Source: Metopolophium dirhodum (Eukaryota; Arthropoda; Insecta; Hemiptera; Aphididae). From it: DNA of 64,000 nt. Of the stretch, positions 59,440 to 64,000 are shown one piece after another. The stretch spans positions 26,102,001-26,166,000 of the forward strand of contig NC_083562.1 in the NCBI RefSeq assembly GCF_019925205.1. The letters run 5' to 3'. Below the pieces are notes generated by a model that saw only the letters and a list, made by a program, of their open reading frames with translations, was not told where the DNA came from and made no database searches. A program made the translations under genes and the position numbers. How positions within the stretch are numbered: position 1 is the stretch's first letter; each line of letters opens with the position of its first letter.

Positions 59440-62400
59440 AGTATAAACTTCCTGCGTTTTAACCATTTGGATAATAAATGGAAATAGTTAAATGATTTTC
59501 AAATCAAAATCTTTGGAAACCATCATCAAGGTTCGTTTATTTTATGTTGTATAAATTAAAACTAAAAATGATTCGACAATATTGATACAGTTTTATAAAA
59601 ATGAGAAAGTTATACATACTTCTATGGTGTACAATAATTAGTTGTTTCATATTTAGGTAAAACCTTACATAGTAGGTATCATAGTAACCAGCTCTTAGTG
59701 TGCACGGACAACACGTCATATAATATGCAACAATATTGGTAGGTAGGTACTGCGTTAATGACGAGAGAACTCCCTAACAAGTTACCTGCTTAGCAATACC
59801 TGTAGTTTTACCTGTAGGTATAACCAACTATGTACAATCAAAGTATTGTTTCCAAAATGTGTTAACTGTTAATAGTTTATAGTAATAAGTTAAATAATAT
59901 CAATATTAAACTACTAAAAGCCGAAAAAACCTTCTCGTACAATTTTACTAATTAGGTATAAAAGAAAGCAGATCCATAGATCATATTTTGTATAAACTGC
60001 AGGAGTTCTAAATTTATTAAAGATAATTGACTCGAACGTTATTGGTCACGCAATTATGGCGGTACCTACTTATAAGGATGTTCTTCTCAACGCCTTTTGT
60101 TTTAAAAATAATAACTCGTAATTATTCATGTAACTGTTTATGTTTTGTAACTACTGTTTTATTTTGATTTACTAAATATTACATAATAAAATATTAGTAG
60201 TCAGTGTAGTCAGTAATAGGTAGGTACATCACAATAAACTTGGCAAATTGTATATTTCGGACTAACGTTAATGAAGTTTCTGGATTAAATCAAACATTTT
60301 ATGTTTTCTTTTGTTACTATAACTATACCTAGGTACTAAGTATATATGACTGTTATTATTAGTATTTTTTATCATTTGGTCCACACCATACTTCAAAGAT
60401 TTAGGTTAATATATCTTTTAAAAATAAATAAAATATAAGCGGGGAACAAATCAATTTTATTGAGAATAATTACATTTAAATATGGATAACTATTTACTTA
60501 TTTATTATAGTTTATATCATAATAATATGATACATAATATTCAATATATTATATTTATAAATATAATCAAAAGAGATATAATATTTTATATACAAATCAG
60601 AATTTATGAAATCCTTTATTTTTACCAATAAGTAATAACATTCAAAAATCAAAACCAATGAAATATTTATTTTATCTATTATTTATAACTTAAAATATGT
60701 GTACACTATTTTTAAAAATAAATAAAAATATATCAACAAATATGCACGTAAGTATAAATAAAATTGAAAAATCCTAAATATTAAAATATGCAAGATACCT
60801 ACCTAATCATTTTCTGACAATAATATATGAGGAATGGACGTATTTAATCTATGAAAGAGGTAAATTCAGGTAAAATCCAAACATTCTAAACTGTTCTTTA
60901 TAATTATTATGTACCTATAAATATCAAATTGTAATACAATATTATGTCTATGCCCTGGCATGTGTCAGAATCTCTCGACCCAGCAACCTAGACCCCTGCA
61001 ACGTCCGATCAACTCTTGATTTCTCATTAACAGCAAACCTTCTCAAGAAAATATACAATACTAATTCTAAGACATAATCTACTGTTACAAATGTAAACCA
61101 TTTTATTTTCAATAAATTGTGTCGTAAAATGGCCTTTGAAACCCACGGACTTTGCTTTAAAAAAAAATAGTAATAATAATATTATAATAGTTATCTATAT
61201 GTTATATAATTATATTATGTAGGTACCTAGTTCTTTAAGATGGATACAATTTTCGTTAGTTTTAAATGTATCCATTATGTTACAACTTACAACATTCTCA
61301 ATGCTACCTGCAGCTATTATGTATATTATTATTGAATTATTGAATATACATATTATATATGTATATATTACAATATACGTAATATATTAATTAAACGAAT
61401 AGAAAAGTTTAATATATTGAAAATGTAATATTATATTATATTATAGCTAAACTATTTCGGTAGTTGTTAATGTTGAATTTAAATTCACGAGAATTCAAAT
61501 TGGATAGGTACCTACTCTAATTAGGTAGGAAAACTATGAGTCTATGAACTATTAATATAAAACTATTCATTTTTATTGAAGGCGAATTGTGGCGTTAGAA
61601 TAATATGTAGATTGCCTGAGCGATATCGATCAAAATTGCATCATCGATGGCCACGATGGATCGGAAATTCGACGCTTATAGATTGGGTTTTCGAAACATC
61701 GTCGTGACACTCTACGGATCTTTCATATACAAGACACAAATATAATTATATTTTAGTCATATATAATATAATATCTGAAACGTGCTGTACCTACTCGGTC
61801 GTGTTATCGAATAATTTACGTATTAAAGCCCTCACCTCACAAAGACAAGCTAATTACTCATTGTTTTACAGTATTAAATGTCGAACCATTATACCGTATT
61901 ATAGGTACCTACACGTGGCCGGAGGCTTTATGATTTTGCTTTTTTGTTTATTAAGACTATGTCGTTTCGATTATTCCTATCGTATATAATAGTGTTTGTA
62001 AAATCACATGAACCATATTGTCTTGCAGCATTTTGTTCAATGTTCATATTACATAATATGAGTATTGTTGTCGCCGATTTGTTTATAGGGTCTAAAATGA
62101 TTGTTTTGCAAGTAGAAGCAATGAAATGTTTAGTAGAGGTTTGAATGTTGAGTTAAATGATAATTAAATAAAAAACGACTAAATCTTCAGGTAAAACAAT
62201 TAATTAGTGTTTAATTTCCAATGTAACGAAAGCATTATATTATTATAATGTTACAGTTATTTAAAATGTGTTTACTAGTTATTTCAACTTTCAGTAATAT
62301 CAACTCAAACATTACAAGCAAATTCAATATAATTGGAAGGAGCAATGAAATATTGATTTCTATAATTCAGTTTCTTTAACTTGTAATAATTTATGTAAAT

Positions 62401-63480
62401 GTTCCAGAAATTCGCATATAAAGTGTGATTTTTCTAGCTTGTTTTTAAATATACTTATTTAATTTAGTACGACATATTGGCCATTTTAATTAAAAAACCA
62501 TGGAATTTTTATGAATATTTATAAGTAACACCATTGATTATGAATACTGAGTATTGTACTATATATAGCATTTATAATAATGGTAATACGTTTCTCTAAA
62601 GTTGTCTGTAAATCACAAATTATTTTAGCCATGTATTTTTCTTCATATTATTTTTGTATGATTATAGGTGCAAAGTGTTTAAAATTGTTTAACGATTATT
62701 TTCTTCAAAAATATTTCTTAACCAAGATATTATTACAGCACACTTTGTGCAACCGAAATGTTCGTGCCCGTTCGAGTGCTGCATAACATGAAATATTCAA
62801 TATTCAAGTAATTAAATGACTAAAAATGTTGTTCCTCAAATATTTTAACGCGCCCGCGGCAACTAACCCTCCTCCTCTGCAGCACGCCCATAGAAGCTAC
62901 GCCATAAGCCGCCTTATCAAACAATGATGCACGTATCATGGGCCTAATTAATTTACAGACACTGTTTGGTATTTCGATTTGCCATCGATTCGTCACGCTC
63001 AGTTAAAAAGGTGCATTATTATATAGTGTACCTATAGTAGGTACGTCGCAGCCGTCTGTTTACAATTACAAACGGTCTCGTTGGATAACAGTATGACACA
63101 TGGCGCAAATTAACGCTATGGGTAATAAATAATAATATTATTAAAATAGGTGTCGAGGCGTCGAATCTATTGTGTGAAAAATACAATTATTTGCAACACA
63201 TCAATGCACATTATATTCTAATAATATCAGTAGTAAATAGTAATTGCAACGATTTATTATAAGATATAAAAGTACCTATATACAACATAATATTTTATCT
63301 CAATTTGCGGTAATGACTAGTATATGATAATAATATTATACATAATATGTGTACCTAATACTTGCAATACTAATTAAGGTTTACTTTCGGTTTTTTTTTT
63401 CAATTCTGCAATATATTACAATAATAATAATATATTCTGCGATTAAATTCAAACACATCTATTATGTAGTCGTACAATAA
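59440..63480. other. AT-rich intergenic region, no gene seen
   Basis: Several 60-70 codon frames (for example 61801-61989, 61944-62144 and 62580-62786) have random composition. Less AT-rich patches at 60950-61040, 61610-61700 and 62850-63000 have no recognisable content; the last could belong to a regulatory region of the next gene. Confidence 0.5.
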
Positions 63481-63499
63481 TAAATACATCATCGATGCG

Positions 63500-64000
63500 T
63501 AATGTGCGTACGCGCCTATAACAATATTATGACGACGACGTGGTCGTTGGTCGCGCGCGGTGGTTACTTTCACTGCACATGACGTACAAGACTGGGCCGG
63601 GAGTGGGGAGGGGGATCTACGGCGCTGCGACAGCCAAAGGGAAGAGGAAATGATCGCGGACGGACACCGCATCGCCGCAGCCGACCGATAAACTCACGTT
63701 CAAACGTCGGCGTGCGTCCACTCAAAAACGGTCGGCCGGTCCTTGTCGGCTCTTGTTCGGGTTTGTCGTTTGCCGTAAATCCCGGACTCGGTATTTTTCG
63801 TATTTTGAATTTAAATTTTTCAACACTACTCTGCACGACCACTCCACTCTTCGATCTCGGACGGGTCTATCGAGATCTCCGTCAACAGTGGCAATATTCG
63901 AAATCCATATAATATTATTGGTTTTCAGCAGTTTTAAATTTTTTTTTTCTCGTCCGTTTCCTCTGACTGCCAGTGCGCCCCGCAGTCGGCAAAATATAAC
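63500..64000. promoter_or_regulatory. CpG-rich stretch, possible start region of the next gene
   Basis: G+C and CpG rise abruptly (GACGACGACGTGG, GTCGCGCGCGG, GCGGACGGACACCGC), as in the leaders of GMC-1 and GMC-2. No start codon followed by a convincing protein lies inside the window. The short frames on both strands are explained by composition. Orientation is unknown. Confidence 0.35.

Noticed and set aside
1..64000. CRISPR arrays, operons, bacterial-type promoters or rRNA
   Set aside because: Spliced genes, SINEs and eukaryotic transposons show nuclear animal DNA; no regularly spaced repeat array or rRNA-like sequence is seen.

Overview
The window looks like nuclear genomic DNA of a sap-sucking hemipteran, most likely an aphid. 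It is strongly AT-rich, full of short GTAGGTACCTA-type words, and has long introns and many degenerate repeats. The only large conserved protein-coding content is a tandem set of insect GMC (glucose-methanol-choline) oxidoreductases. This assignment rests on sequence texture and protein families; no database search was possible.

Layout. From 1 to about 2750 there is AT-rich intergenic DNA with one compact hairpin repeat. A small four-exon gene (2849-6645) encodes a 190-residue secreted, cysteine-poor protein of unknown family behind a good TATA box. Four multi-exon GMC oxidoreductase genes follow, all on the + strand: GMC-1 (9275-13096, 621 aa), GMC-2 (25730-30300, 644 aa), GMC-3 (31857-36835, 631 aa) and GMC-4 (47257-55709, 669 aa). 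Exon models were built by hand from splice sites and reading phase, and all four close without a frame break. Between GMC-1 and GMC-2 lies a GC-rich island (about 16940-18400) whose minus strand carries a 155-codon acidic reading frame of unknown identity. From 55710 to 64000 no gene is visible, but a CpG-rich stretch at about 63500-64000 may be the start of the next gene.

Mobile DNA. There are two tRNA-derived SINE copies with perfect 11-bp target-site duplications (15467-15791 and 45824-46145), and a family of AT-rich elements with ATTCTGAG-type inverted ends (at least six copies). Also present are a pogo/Tigger-like MITE with TA duplications (58623-59040), a relic of a hAT transposase C-terminus inside GMC-4 intron 5 (53031-53126), and a pair of interspersed repeats starting AGCTGATCCCG (about 5217 and 39871).

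How the genes fit together. Each GMC protein has an N-terminal FAD-binding motif, the two GMC signature regions and the C-terminal catalytic His. They should oxidise alcohol or sugar substrates with FAD. In insects this family serves cuticle modification, hormone metabolism, immunity and detoxification, but no substrate can be read from the sequence. The four genes have different intron positions and divergent sequences, so the cluster is old rather than a recent tandem amplification. GMC-3 departs most from family consensus, and GMC-4 has an unusual basic N-terminal extension.
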